The position numbers and the translations under genes were made by a program. From contig JAJYZU010000010.1 of the NCBI GenBank assembly GCA_021799755.1, positions 1 to 16,973 of the forward strand: a stretch of DNA of 16,973 bases, read 5' to 3'. The notes below the pieces were generated by a model. The model did no database searches. It had not been told where the DNA came from and saw nothing but the letters and a program-made list of their open reading frames with translations. Of the stretch, positions 7,868 to 14,552 are shown piece by piece. The stretch comes from Thermoplasmata archaeon. Its GTDB lineage: Archaea; Thermoplasmatota; Thermoplasmata; Thermoplasmatales; Thermoplasmataceae. Positions within the stretch are counted from its first letter, which is position 1, and every line of letters begins with the position of its first letter.

Positions 7868-8590
7868 TCAGGGCTCTAGATGAAAGCTGAGCCTCTTGTT
7901 CTGCTTTCCCTTGCTCTCAATTCCATTGATGATAATCCTACCTACCTCTTTTGTATTGGACACATGAGTTCCGCCATCGGCCTGGAAGTCAAGCCCCTCA
8001 ATATCGACAATCCTGACAGTCTCAAGAGACTTCAGCAGTTCCCTCCCGGGCGCAGTTCGTGAAAGATTGGGAATCTGTAACGCCTCATCCCTTGTCATAT
8101 ATCTCACACTTACGGTCCTTGCTCTAATAATCTCCGCGTTTGATTCATCCACGAATTTCTGTGCAGTGTCCATGTTGAAGTTCTCAAGCCTGAAGTCCAC
8201 CCTTGCCCTGTCAGGATAAAGCTGGCTGCCGGTTATGCTTCCCTCTACCCTGACCATCCTGTTCACCACGGCGTCTATGATATGAACTGCAGTGTGATAT
8301 CGCATTAGGGAATAGCGCATGTTCCAGTCAATCTCTCCTCTCGCTTCAATGCCTGAAGCAAAGATAGAGGGATCATCAACTATGTGATAGACGTCATCTC
8401 CCTGTTTTCCGACATCGATGACATTGACTGTCCTTCCACCCACTGTAAGAGAACCAGTATCGTTTGGTTGTCCTCCTCCGGTTGGATAAAACGCAGTTTT
8501 TTCAAGGAAAATTTTGTTACCGTCAGAACCCGTTACCCTTGAGACAAAGTTTCTCGTGTAACTATCCTCGTAATACAACTTGATGGTCAT
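7868..8590 (-). CDS. alaX: Alanyl-tRNA editing protein (AlaX type)
   Basis: Free-standing homologue of the alanyl-tRNA synthetase editing domain, which hydrolyses tRNA(Ala) wrongly charged with serine or glycine. At 240 residues it is of the middle-size (AlaX-M) class: it has the glycine-rich F-Y-P-T-G-G-G-Q-P segment at 34-42 and the second additional domain in the C-terminal part. The zinc site has H99-T-A-V-H103, but the second half reads D205-G-G-T-H209, so aspartate stands where the synthetase has the cysteine of C-G-G-T-H. The reading frame is open up to 8698, but a TATA box at 8610-8616 lies 20-26 bp before ATG 8590, and the family similarity starts there, so I choose 8590. It is divergent from the disulfide oxidoreductase gene. 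Confidence 0.9.
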   Translation of the reverse strand: MTIKLYYEDSYTRNFVSRVTGSDGNKIFLEKTAFYPTGGGQPNDTGSLTVGGRTVNVIDVGKQGDDVYHIVDDPSIFASGIEARGEIDWNMRYSLMRYHTAVHIIDAVVNRMVRVEGSITGSQLYPDRARVDFRLENFNMDTAQKFVDESNAEIIRARTVSVRYMTRDEALQIPNLSRTAPGRELLKSLETVRIVDIEGLDFQADGGTHVSNTKEVGRIIINGIESKGKQNKRLSFHLEP

Positions 8591-8609
8591 GATGGTGTAT
8601 TTCCTCATG

Positions 8610-8616
8610 TTATAAA
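8610..8616 (-). promoter_or_regulatory. TATA box of alaX
   Basis: The minus strand reads AATTTATAACATG; the box TTTATAA is centred 23 bp before the ATG at 8590. It decides the start: the upstream in-frame ATGs at 8608 and 8698 would lie before or almost on the expected transcription start. Confidence 0.6.
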
Positions 8617-8649
8617 TTGAATGGCTGAAATTTAGTTTTTTGGAAAGAC

Positions 8650-8708
8650 ATTTAAATAAACCAAAATTTAAACATAAGCAATCAAATATGAGTAACAATC
8701 TTTAAATA
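8650..8708 (+). promoter_or_regulatory. Promoter region of the disulfide oxidoreductase gene with three TTTAAA boxes
   Basis: Three very similar TATA-like boxes occur in 60 bp: TTTAAAT at 8651-8657 (preceded by a purine-rich GGAAAGA that could be the BRE), TTTAAA at 8667-8672 and TTTAAATA at 8701-8708. The last is centred about 31 bp before the ATG at 8736 and could give a near-leaderless transcript. The first two would give leaders that include the SD-like GAGGGGA at 8724-8730. Multiple start sites or a strong promoter are possible. Confidence 0.5.
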
Positions 8709-8735
8709 TCATAATAAAATTTAGAGGGGATTACA

Positions 8736-9395
8736 ATGGCAATGATTAGAGAATCAGATGTTAAGTACCTGATGGACGAGTTCAACAAGCACCTCAAAAA
8801 CGATGTGGATCTTGTAATCTTTTCGTCAGGGAGCGCTGAATGCAAATACTGCAAGGAAACTGTGGAACTTGCCAAAGAGGTTTCAGCCATAAACAGCAAG
8901 ATTAAGCTGAAGGTATACGATTTTGATAAGGACAAAGAGCTGGCTGAAGAATACGGAGTCACAAAATTCCCCGCGACGATAGTAGCAAGGGCCAATGAGA
9001 AAGATGGGAGAATCAAATATTATGGTATCCCGTCCGGATACGAATTCGGATCGCTCATTGAGGATCTCAAGACGGTCTCAATCGGCGAGGCTGATATATC
9101 GTCAAAAGCAATGGAATTAATCAGCAAGGTGGATAAGCCGCTTAAAATAAGGGTATATGTAACACCGACCTGTCCATACTGCCCCAAGGCAGTGGGAACT
9201 GCACACAAGTTTGCACTGGTTAACAAGAACATAAGCGGAGAAATGATTGAGTCGGGCGAGTTCTACAGCGAAGCCGAGGAAGTTGGAGTATCTGCGGTCC
9301 CTCACATAGTGATAAACGATTCTGTTCAGTTTCAGGGTGCGAGATCGGACGAAGACTTTGCAGAATATGTGATGGAAGCTTTCAAGCACGCGTAA
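8736..9395 (+). CDS. Protein disulfide oxidoreductase, two-thioredoxin-fold (glutaredoxin-like) type
   Basis: Archaeal PDO of 219 residues made of two fused thioredoxin folds, each with its own redox site: C36-K-Y-C39 in the N-terminal unit and C146-P-Y-C149 in the C-terminal unit. Each unit also has the cis-proline loop, seen as K-F-P-A-T around 77-81 and A-V-P-H-I near the C-terminus. In thermophilic archaea these proteins form, break or rearrange disulfide bonds in the cytoplasm, usually paired with a thioredoxin-reductase-like partner, which is not encoded here. The ATG at 8736 follows GAGGGGA by 5 bp; a second ATG two codons later is possible. The gene has its own A/T-rich promoter shared back to back with alaX, and the next gene downstream appears to have a separate promoter. 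Confidence 0.92.
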   Translation: MAMIRESDVKYLMDEFNKHLKNDVDLVIFSSGSAECKYCKETVELAKEVSAINSKIKLKVYDFDKDKELAEEYGVTKFPATIVARANEKDGRIKYYGIPSGYEFGSLIEDLKTVSIGEADISSKAMELISKVDKPLKIRVYVTPTCPYCPKAVGTAHKFALVNKNISGEMIESGEFYSEAEEVGVSAVPHIVINDSVQFQGARSDEDFAEYVMEAFKHA

Positions 9396-9410
9396 ACTTT
9401 TAGTGCAAAG

Positions 9411-9419
9411 AATTTTATC
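9411..9419 (+). promoter_or_regulatory. TATA box of the SCP2 gene
   Basis: AATTTTATC is centred 26 bp before the ATG at 9441, in the 45-bp gap after the disulfide oxidoreductase gene. The spacing predicts transcription from the A of the start codon or close to it, so the SCP2/fatty-acid gene pair probably has its own leaderless transcript. Confidence 0.55.
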
Positions 9420-9424
9420 GAATA

Positions 9425-9447
9425 CTGTCATCTAAACAAGATGACAG
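9425..9447 (+). repeat. Perfect 9-bp inverted repeat over the SCP2 start codon
   Basis: CTGTCATCT (9425-9433) and AGATGACAG (9439-9447) are exact reverse complements, separated by AAACA. The start codon at 9441-9443 lies inside the right arm. At the DNA level this is a good shape for an operator over the transcription start. In a read-through RNA from the upstream gene it would fold into a hairpin hiding the start codon, while a leaderless mRNA would lack the left arm. Confidence 0.7.
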
Positions 9448-9776
9448 CTAAAGATATTTTAACAGAAATTGTGAAGAAGGCTAAAGCTTCCACTGCCCTT
9501 GCGACGGACCTGAAGGGAATGGAGAAATCTTTTCAGTTCAGCACCACGGAGGGCTCCAAATTTTACGTCAAAATTTCAGGCGGTAATATCGATCTTTCTG
9601 ATGGTGAAATCCAGAAGCCAACTGCTGTAGTCTCTGGCAGCGATTCCACGCTGGAAACTCTTTTCATGGGAAAACTGGATCCGGTAAAGGCATTCATGTC
9701 CGGCCAGATCAAAGTGTCAGGAGACATTTTCTCTGCACAAAAACTGACAGATATAATCAAGAAAGCCGGGAAGTGA
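9441..9776 (+). CDS. Stand-alone SCP2 sterol-carrier/lipid-binding domain protein
   Basis: A 111-residue protein that is a single SCP2 domain. The helix-strand start, the S-D-S-T-L-E-T-L-F-M-G-K-L-D-P segment around 67-81, and A-F-M-S-G-Q-I-K-V-S-G-D around 84-95 are the typical features of the family. SCP2 domains bind fatty acyl-CoA and other lipids in a hydrophobic tunnel; in peroxisomal multifunctional enzyme type 2 such a domain is fused to the dehydrogenase and hydratase. Here it precedes a dehydrogenase/hydratase fusion by only 6 bp, so a role as acyl-CoA carrier or presenter for that enzyme is likely by context. The ATG at 9441 is supported by the TATA box 26 bp upstream. No signal peptide or membrane segment is seen. 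Confidence 0.88.
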   Translation: MTAKDILTEIVKKAKASTALATDLKGMEKSFQFSTTEGSKFYVKISGGNIDLSDGEIQKPTAVVSGSDSTLETLFMGKLDPVKAFMSGQIKVSGDIFSAQKLTDIIKKAGK

Positions 9777-9782
9777 ACAGTT

Positions 9783-11777
9783 TTGGAAATCAAGAACGTG
9801 ACAATTGTCGGATCAGGGCAGATGGGTCATGGAATCGCAGAGGTATTTGCACTCTCGAATTATCATGTATTCCTTGAGGATGCTTTTGAAGACGCCCTGA
9901 AGAAGGCACAGAAATCAATAGAGACAAGCATGGAGAAGCTTGTAAAGTCCGGAAAGTTAAAAGAAGAGAACAGATCAGCGATTCTTTCCAACATAAAATA
10001 TTCGTCCAACTTGGAGGAATCAGTGAAAGGATCAGACCTCATTATAGAGGCTGTTCCTGAGATAATGGACCTGAAGAAAGACCTGCTCTCAAAAATCTCT
10101 GAATATGCAAGACCTGACGCAATCATTGGAACCAACACCTCAAATTTCAGGATCACCGATCTGTCCAAATCGGTGAAGAACCCGGAAAGATTTGTGGGCC
10201 TCCATTTTTTCAACCCTCCAGTTCTGCTTAAACTTGTTGAGGTCATAAAGGGCGAGAGTACCTCGGGAAAGGTGTTTGATGAAGCATTTGCTCTCATGGG
10301 CAAGATTGGAAAGACCGCCATTCGCGTTTTTAAGGATTCTCCGGGATTTGTGGTCAACAGGATAAATGCTCCAGAAAGCCTGCTTTTCTGCATCATACTG
10401 GATAAGAAGATTGCTTCGCCAGAGGCTGTGGACAGGTTCGCTAAGTCACAGGGGCTTCCCATGGGACCTTACGAACTGATGGATTACGTTGGAATAGATA
10501 CTGTAATTCATTCCCTGGAATACTATGCCGAAGCCTTATCTCCAGAGTACGGTAAGTGCAAGGCATTCAAACAGAAATTCGATGCAAAGGAACTCGGGAT
10601 GAAAAGCGGGAAAGGCTTCTATGTATGGGAGAATGGAAAGGCCAAGATACCCGACGTGCCTCCAACAGACAAACTTGATCTGCTGGACGTGCTGGCAGTG
10701 GAGATCAATGAGGCCGCAAAGGTTGTTGAGGAGGAGATTGCTCTTCCTGAAGACATTGAAACGGGCGTGAAGCTCGGAATGAACAGGCCTTTCGGTCCGG
10801 TATCCGTGGCACAGGGCCTCACCTCTGCAGAGATAAGGAAGAAACTGGATCAAATACATGAGAGATTTGGTGCAGAATTATTTGCTCCAGCAACATCTAT
10901 TAAAGAAGGAAAATTGAGGGAACTATTCTCAAAGAAGGAATTCCAGAAAGCTGCGAAAGAGAAGCCACAGACACAGCCATCAGCGAACTCAATAGCAGGA
11001 TCAACCACTGGAAAGGTCTCGCTTGAGAAGAAGGGAAAAGTCTCGATTATTACAATACAAAACCAGCGGCTCAACCTCATAGATGCGCAGGTTCTGCAGG
11101 AACTTGAAAGGACAGTGGATGAAATTGCAGACGACAGAGAAACACTTGCTGTAATCATACGCGGAAATGGCGGTATATTTTCTGCGGGCGCGGAACTGAG
11201 CCAGTTCTTCAACGGATCAAAGGACTTCATGGAATTCTCCAGGAAGGGACAGAAGGTATTCAAGAAGATACAGGAGTCGCCAAAGATATACATAGCGCAG
11301 ATTGAGGGTTATGCACTTGGCGGTGGATTTGAGTTATCTCTCTCGTGCGACATGCGATTTTCTACCGAGGATGCTCTGATAGGATTTCCTGAGGTCCAGA
11401 GGGGAATCTTGCCGGGATGGTCCGGAACACAGAGACTCGCCAGGCTTATAGGCATCTCAAGAGCTGAATACATGATTCTTTCATCCGAGAGAATAACCGG
11501 AAAACAGGCAGCCGAATACGGGCTTGTTTCAAAGGTCTTTCCAAAGAACACTATTGGCGATGAGACCCTGCAGTTTGCGACCAAGTTCTGTGAGGAAACA
11601 GCTCCTATATCCGCATATCTCTCCAAAATTTCAGTGAACAGGGGATATGATGGATCCATTGATGAGGGTCTCTGGATAGAGGCCCTGTCAATGGGCGTTC
11701 TTTTCTCCACCGACGATATCAAAGAGGGTGTCAGTGCATTTATACAGAAACGTAAACCAGAATTTCAGGGAAAATAA
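9783..11777 (+). CDS. 3-hydroxyacyl-CoA dehydrogenase / enoyl-CoA hydratase fusion protein
   Basis: Bifunctional beta-oxidation enzyme of 664 residues. The N-terminal dehydrogenase has the NAD-binding G-S-G-Q-M-G at 10-15 with E-D ending the second strand, catalytic H141 in G-L-H-F-F-N-P paired with E153, and the D-S-P-G-F-V-V-N-R helix start (185-193). A second copy of the dehydrogenase C-terminal domain follows (about 300-375). After a linker, residues 410-660 are an enoyl-CoA hydratase with both catalytic glutamates, E517 in G-G-G-F-E and E537 in F-P-E, so both activities should be intact. This layout is known from archaeal crotonyl-CoA hydratase/3-hydroxybutyryl-CoA dehydrogenases; it may act in fatty-acid or branched-chain breakdown, or run in reverse. 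The start is TTG; a GTG four codons later would remove the first strand. It follows the SCP2 gene by 6 bp and is probably co-transcribed. Confidence 0.93.
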   Translation: MEIKNVTIVGSGQMGHGIAEVFALSNYHVFLEDAFEDALKKAQKSIETSMEKLVKSGKLKEENRSAILSNIKYSSNLEESVKGSDLIIEAVPEIMDLKKDLLSKISEYARPDAIIGTNTSNFRITDLSKSVKNPERFVGLHFFNPPVLLKLVEVIKGESTSGKVFDEAFALMGKIGKTAIRVFKDSPGFVVNRINAPESLLFCIILDKKIASPEAVDRFAKSQGLPMGPYELMDYVGIDTVIHSLEYYAEALSPEYGKCKAFKQKFDAKELGMKSGKGFYVWENGKAKIPDVPPTDKLDLLDVLAVEINEAAKVVEEEIALPEDIETGVKLGMNRPFGPVSVAQGLTSAEIRKKLDQIHERFGAELFAPATSIKEGKLRELFSKKEFQKAAKEKPQTQPSANSIAGSTTGKVSLEKKGKVSIITIQNQRLNLIDAQVLQELERTVDEIADDRETLAVIIRGNGGIFSAGAELSQFFNGSKDFMEFSRKGQKVFKKIQESPKIYIAQIEGYALGGGFELSLSCDMRFSTEDALIGFPEVQRGILPGWSGTQRLARLIGISRAEYMILSSERITGKQAAEYGLVSKVFPKNTIGDETLQFATKFCEETAPISAYLSKISVNRGYDGSIDEGLWIEALSMGVLFSTDDIKEGVSAFIQKRKPEFQGK

Positions 11778-11791
11778 AAAATCCCCTGAAA
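11763..11791. terminator. Stem-loop and T-tracts between convergent genes
   Basis: TTTCAGGG (11763-11770) and CCCTGAAA (11784-11791) form a perfect 8-bp stem with a 13-base A-rich loop; it includes the last codons and stop of the fusion gene. Read on the minus strand, the 28-bp gap after the channel gene has runs of five and six Ts, which is the usual archaeal termination signal. It is therefore a likely terminator for the channel gene and possibly a 3' hairpin for the plus-strand transcript. Confidence 0.45.
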
Positions 11792-11805
11792 AATAAATCT
11801 CAGAT

Positions 11806-12525
11806 TCAGCCCGGCAGAAGGACCTCCTTTCTTGGCTTGAATAGCCATGCAAAGGTGATTGCCCCAAGCGCTCCACCAATAAACGGTGCAGTGAAATAAA
11901 TCCACTGACTGAAAGCCGGGTTGAAAAGTATGCCCGACACAACAGCAGGTCCGAAAGATCTTGCAGGATTAACGGAACCCCCACTCACGGTGCCAATTAT
12001 CATAACCTCAAACATTATGTAAAAACCAATTGCAATTCCGGCGAACCCAGTTCCCAGTTTTCCATAGTTGACGACCCCCTGTACAATCCACAGAAGGAAG
12101 AATGTCATTATTAGTTCGGCAATGAATGCCACAACGGGCCCCCTCGGACCGGGATAACTGGCCCCAAAATAAACAACATTCCCGACAGTATATCCGAAAA
12201 AGAGCAGGGCAGTGAGCGAAGCAAGAAGGGCTCCGGCGAATTGTGCAACTATATATGGCAGTGCGTCTCTCCTTGGCATTTTCCCAGAAACAAGCAAACC
12301 CAGGGTTATGGCAGAATTGAAGTGACCTCCGGAAATGTGACCCAGTGCGTAAATGCCTCCTATTATAGCAATCGCAAAACCTATCGCGTTGAAGAAAAGC
12401 GTCATTGGTCCCCATGGGATCCCAAAAACACCGACCGCCACAATTGCACTTCCCGGTCCTCCCAAAACAAGAAGATATGTCCCAGCAAGTTCAGCTGCCA
12501 GTTTTTGGCTCAGAGAATATTCCAT
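11806..12525 (-). CDS. Aquaporin / MIP-family channel with NSA in the first pore motif
   Basis: Membrane channel of 239 residues with six hydrophobic segments and the two pore loops of the MIP family. The second loop has the canonical N186-P-A-R189, but the first reads N70-S-A instead of N-P-A. Aligned with E. coli AqpZ, the selectivity-filter positions are F50, V174, G183 and R189: the filter histidine of water channels is replaced by valine and the next position by glycine. This resembles the wider, more hydrophobic filter of archaeal AqpM (F/I/S/R), so uncharged solutes or gases besides water are possible. The frame is open to an ATG at 12606, but homology begins at the ATG of 12525 (M-E-Y-S-L-S-Q-K-L), which follows a GGGGG run by 10 bases; 12564 is another option. 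Thus the start is uncertain. Confidence 0.88.
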   Translation of the reverse strand: MEYSLSQKLAAELAGTYLLVLGGPGSAIVAVGVFGIPWGPMTLFFNAIGFAIAIIGGIYALGHISGGHFNSAITLGLLVSGKMPRRDALPYIVAQFAGALLASLTALLFFGYTVGNVVYFGASYPGPRGPVVAFIAELIMTFFLLWIVQGVVNYGKLGTGFAGIAIGFYIMFEVMIIGTVSGGSVNPARSFGPAVVSGILFNPAFSQWIYFTAPFIGGALGAITFAWLFKPRKEVLLPG

Positions 12526-12567
12526 CGCTAGCCAACCCCCATTATGCCAATGTTCTTTGTCCATCTG

Positions 12568-12622
12568 ATATATGCTTTCAAAAGATATGTCATACGGGAG
12601 AAACATCAGTACCGATATAAAA
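12568..12622 (-). promoter_or_regulatory. Two TATA-like boxes upstream of the aquaporin gene
   Basis: On the minus strand, TTTTATAT lies at 12622-12615 and CATATATC at 12577-12570. The first would start transcription near 12592, past the ATG at 12606; the second near 12546, past the ATG at 12564. Either supports translation from 12525 or, for the first box only, 12564. Which box is used cannot be decided from sequence. Confidence 0.35.
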
Positions 12623-12664
12623 CCAGAGTTTCTTGTAAGTGATCATCCATGCTTCCGGCGAACC

Positions 12665-14005
12665 TCAGCCTGTATTTTCCGAAACCTTCTCTCCTGACGC
12701 GGCCTCGATGGTCTTGCCCACTGTCTCCGGGGCCAGAGCCACTGAAATGAGAAGTCCTGCTAGGCATGCCAGAAATGCGACAAAGAAGGCCTGGTATGTT
12801 TGGAAGAGTGGGAACAGGAAAATTCCGGCTATGGCACCTATCCTTGAAACCATGGTGGCAATACCCTGCATTGTGGATCGGATATCCGTTCTGAAAATTT
12901 CAGTGGGATAGAAAAGGGTCACCGCCCCAATCCACTGCTCCATCATTACGAACAGGAAGTAGAATATTACGACTGGTGTACCGGTGAGCCTGAAGACTGT
13001 GAAAACAAGCAGCAGCACAGTCATGGCGAGGAAACCCGCAATTGTTAGAGGTCTTCTTCCAATCCTGTCTATTATGAGTATTGCTATTATGTATCCAATA
13101 ATGGCTCCCACCGAGATAAGGGCTCCAAAAACAGAGATCTTTAGCAATGCCACGACAAGGGAATACCTCCCCGAAAAGCCCAGCAGAACAAACACCGCGT
13201 TTGGAAAATAGAATCCTACAGGGTACGAAGCAAGATCAAACAGGAACCATGCAGAAAGAACAAAAAATATGGAGAAAAACAGTGATATCCTCCTCACTGG
13301 TCTGGCGCCGGTTTCTACTGATTCGGATCCTGTTCCCTGAGCCCCAGCAATTCTTTCGATGCTTTCCACAGCTTCCTCCGGTCTTCCGTGGGCCTTCAGC
13401 CACCGCGGACTTTCTGGAATCCTGAATCTCAGAAGTATGATCGGCACAGCGATGAGTCCGCTTATCACAAAAAGATATCTCCAGTAGAGGAGTCCCAGTG
13501 AAGATATGAGGGCATACGAAATGCCGTTGGAAACGAGTATTCCTATCCAGTAAAATCCAACCATCAGCATCAGTACCTTGCCCCTCTTCATTCTCGGCGA
13601 AAATTCAGAAAGAATTGTGGAACTGACGGGATAGTCCCCGCCAATGCCGATTCCAAGGAGGAATCTGAAAGCAAACAGTTCGTACCAGTTTGTTGCAAGG
13701 CCTGCTAAAATACCAAAAACAGCAAAGAAAACAAGATCAAGGGCAAATACCAGGTTTCGCCCATACCTGTCTGATACCAAACCTAAAGCAACTGCCCCTA
13801 TCCCCATACCAATGAACGAGGAGACATTTATGAGAAGATATTCCAGCTGGGTTTCCGCAAAGAGATTTTTTAGAATAAGTTCATTAACAGTAGATATCTC
13901 ATTCAGATCAAAACCATCTATGAAAAGTCCCATAGAAGCAAGCAGCATTATCGCTATGTAAGCCGTTGTTATTCTTGAATTATCCAATTTGCTGAAAAAG
14001 CCCAA
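12665..14005 (-). CDS. MFS transporter, phosphate/sugar symporter-like
   Basis: Membrane transporter of about 446 residues with 12 predicted hydrophobic segments. It has the MFS loop motifs G-L-V-S-D-R-Y-G-R in the first half and I-D-R-I-G-R-R-P in the second, a P-E-S-P-R-W segment at the start of the central loop, and the segment G-I-G-G-D-Y-P-V-S-S (about 119-128) with S-E-F following. The GDYP...SE signature is typical of phosphate:H+ symporters (Pho84-like) and of related organic-acid/sugar porters; the substrate remains open. The frame extends to a TTG at 14047 that has no SD. I prefer the TTG at 14005 because GGTGA sits 4 bases before it (14014-14010). Acidic residues in segment 1 (D30 and D33 from this start) could take part in proton coupling. 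Confidence 0.85.
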   Translation of the reverse strand: MGFFSKLDNSRITTAYIAIMLLASMGLFIDGFDLNEISTVNELILKNLFAETQLEYLLINVSSFIGMGIGAVALGLVSDRYGRNLVFALDLVFFAVFGILAGLATNWYELFAFRFLLGIGIGGDYPVSSTILSEFSPRMKRGKVLMLMVGFYWIGILVSNGISYALISSLGLLYWRYLFVISGLIAVPIILLRFRIPESPRWLKAHGRPEEAVESIERIAGAQGTGSESVETGARPVRRISLFFSIFFVLSAWFLFDLASYPVGFYFPNAVFVLLGFSGRYSLVVALLKISVFGALISVGAIIGYIIAILIIDRIGRRPLTIAGFLAMTVLLLVFTVFRLTGTPVVIFYFLFVMMEQWIGAVTLFYPTEIFRTDIRSTMQGIATMVSRIGAIAGIFLFPLFQTYQAFFVAFLACLAGLLISVALAPETVGKTIEAASGEKVSENTG

Positions 14006-14090
14006 TATTTCACCTGAATATGTTCCACTCCATACAAGGACTGGCAATATTAGAAACGGCTCTGTTTTACTGTTTACTTATGAGGAATCG

Positions 14091-14104
14091 GTATTTAATT
14101 TTAA
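14091..14104 (-). promoter_or_regulatory. TATA-like box for the MFS gene ending at 12665
   Basis: The minus strand reads TTAAAATTAAATAC, the strongest A/T-rich element in the gap between the two minus-strand genes. It would start transcription near 14071 and leave a leader of about 65 bases before TTG 14005, which agrees with translation from an SD site rather than leaderless initiation. The rest of the gap (14006-14151) shows no further structure that I can see. Confidence 0.35.
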
Positions 14105-14151
14105 CTAAGCAAAGGGTGCATTCCAAAAGAAGGCAGTAGAAATTTGATATT

Positions 14152-14517
14152 TTACTGGTTTCCGTCCATGGCCTTGAATATATCATCGTATGGATTCTCG
14201 GAGGCCTTCTTCTCCTCCTTGACACTCGCAGCTTTCAGAATATTGTTTTTCTTGTACGTCCACTGATTTATTCTCCAAGATTTTCCACGTATGATGTTGA
14301 CCTCTTCTCTCTTTGCTTCCAGAAGGCCGTATTCCTCAAGATTGTAAAACACATCTCTCTCAGCAGCCGAAAGCATGTTATCGAGAACATAGTCCTCATA
14401 ACCAAAGAAGGAAAGAACAAAATCCGAAAGTTCTTCTATATCGTGTCGGGCCATTCCTTTCTTGCCATAGACATTATCGAGAGCTTGGATTAGCAAATCC
14501 CTCGTTATGATAGTCAT
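14152..14517 (-). CDS. Small winged-helix-like protein of unknown function (possibly DUF6015)
   Basis: A 121-residue soluble protein. The N-terminal two thirds look helical and the segment from about 65 to 95 (E-R-D-V-F-Y-N-L-E-E-Y-G-L-L followed by R-E-E-V-N and G-K-S-W-R-I-N-Q-W) has the spacing of a winged helix: recognition helix, then a two-strand wing. The tail is lysine- and glutamate-rich. I recall similar small archaeal proteins grouped as DUF6015, but I am not certain. The ATG at 14517 is favoured because a TATA-like box at 14552-14544 is centred about 31 bp upstream; ATG 14532 and a further ATG at 14565 are also in frame. It begins 31 bp after the stop of the nucleotidyltransferase gene on the same strand. 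A regulator role is possible but not shown. Confidence 0.75.
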   Translation of the reverse strand: MTIITRDLLIQALDNVYGKKGMARHDIEELSDFVLSFFGYEDYVLDNMLSAAERDVFYNLEEYGLLEAKREEVNIIRGKSWRINQWTYKKNNILKAASVKEEKKASENPYDDIFKAMDGNQ

Positions 14518-14543
14518 TAGCAATCCGGTCATTATGTCATTAT

Positions 14544-14552
14544 CTTTATTAA
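14544..14552 (-). promoter_or_regulatory. TATA-like box overlapping the nucleotidyltransferase stop codon
   Basis: TTAATAAAG on the minus strand includes the TAA stop of the upstream gene (14551-14549) and is centred about 31 bp before the ATG at 14517. It may give the small downstream gene its own transcript. Confidence 0.4.

Noticed and set aside
8590..8698. N-terminal extension of AlaX by 36 residues to an upstream ATG
   Set aside because: The extra part is hydrophobic and cysteine-containing without similarity to AlaX, and the TATA box at 8610-8616 lies inside it.
8591..8735. Small ORF or RNA gene in the A/T-rich gap between alaX and the disulfide oxidoreductase
   Set aside because: Only a five-codon ORF (ATG at 8688) is present, and no stable stem structure is visible; the gap is explained by divergent promoters.
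9863..10462. 199-residue minus-strand ORF opposite the fusion enzyme
   Set aside because: Serine-rich translation of the strand complementary to a conserved coding region, a typical artefact; no recognisable domain or start signal.
12526..12606. Aquaporin start at ATG 12606
   Set aside because: A TATA-like box only about 12 bp upstream would place the transcription start past this codon, and the first 27 residues are unlike MIP proteins; not fully excluded.
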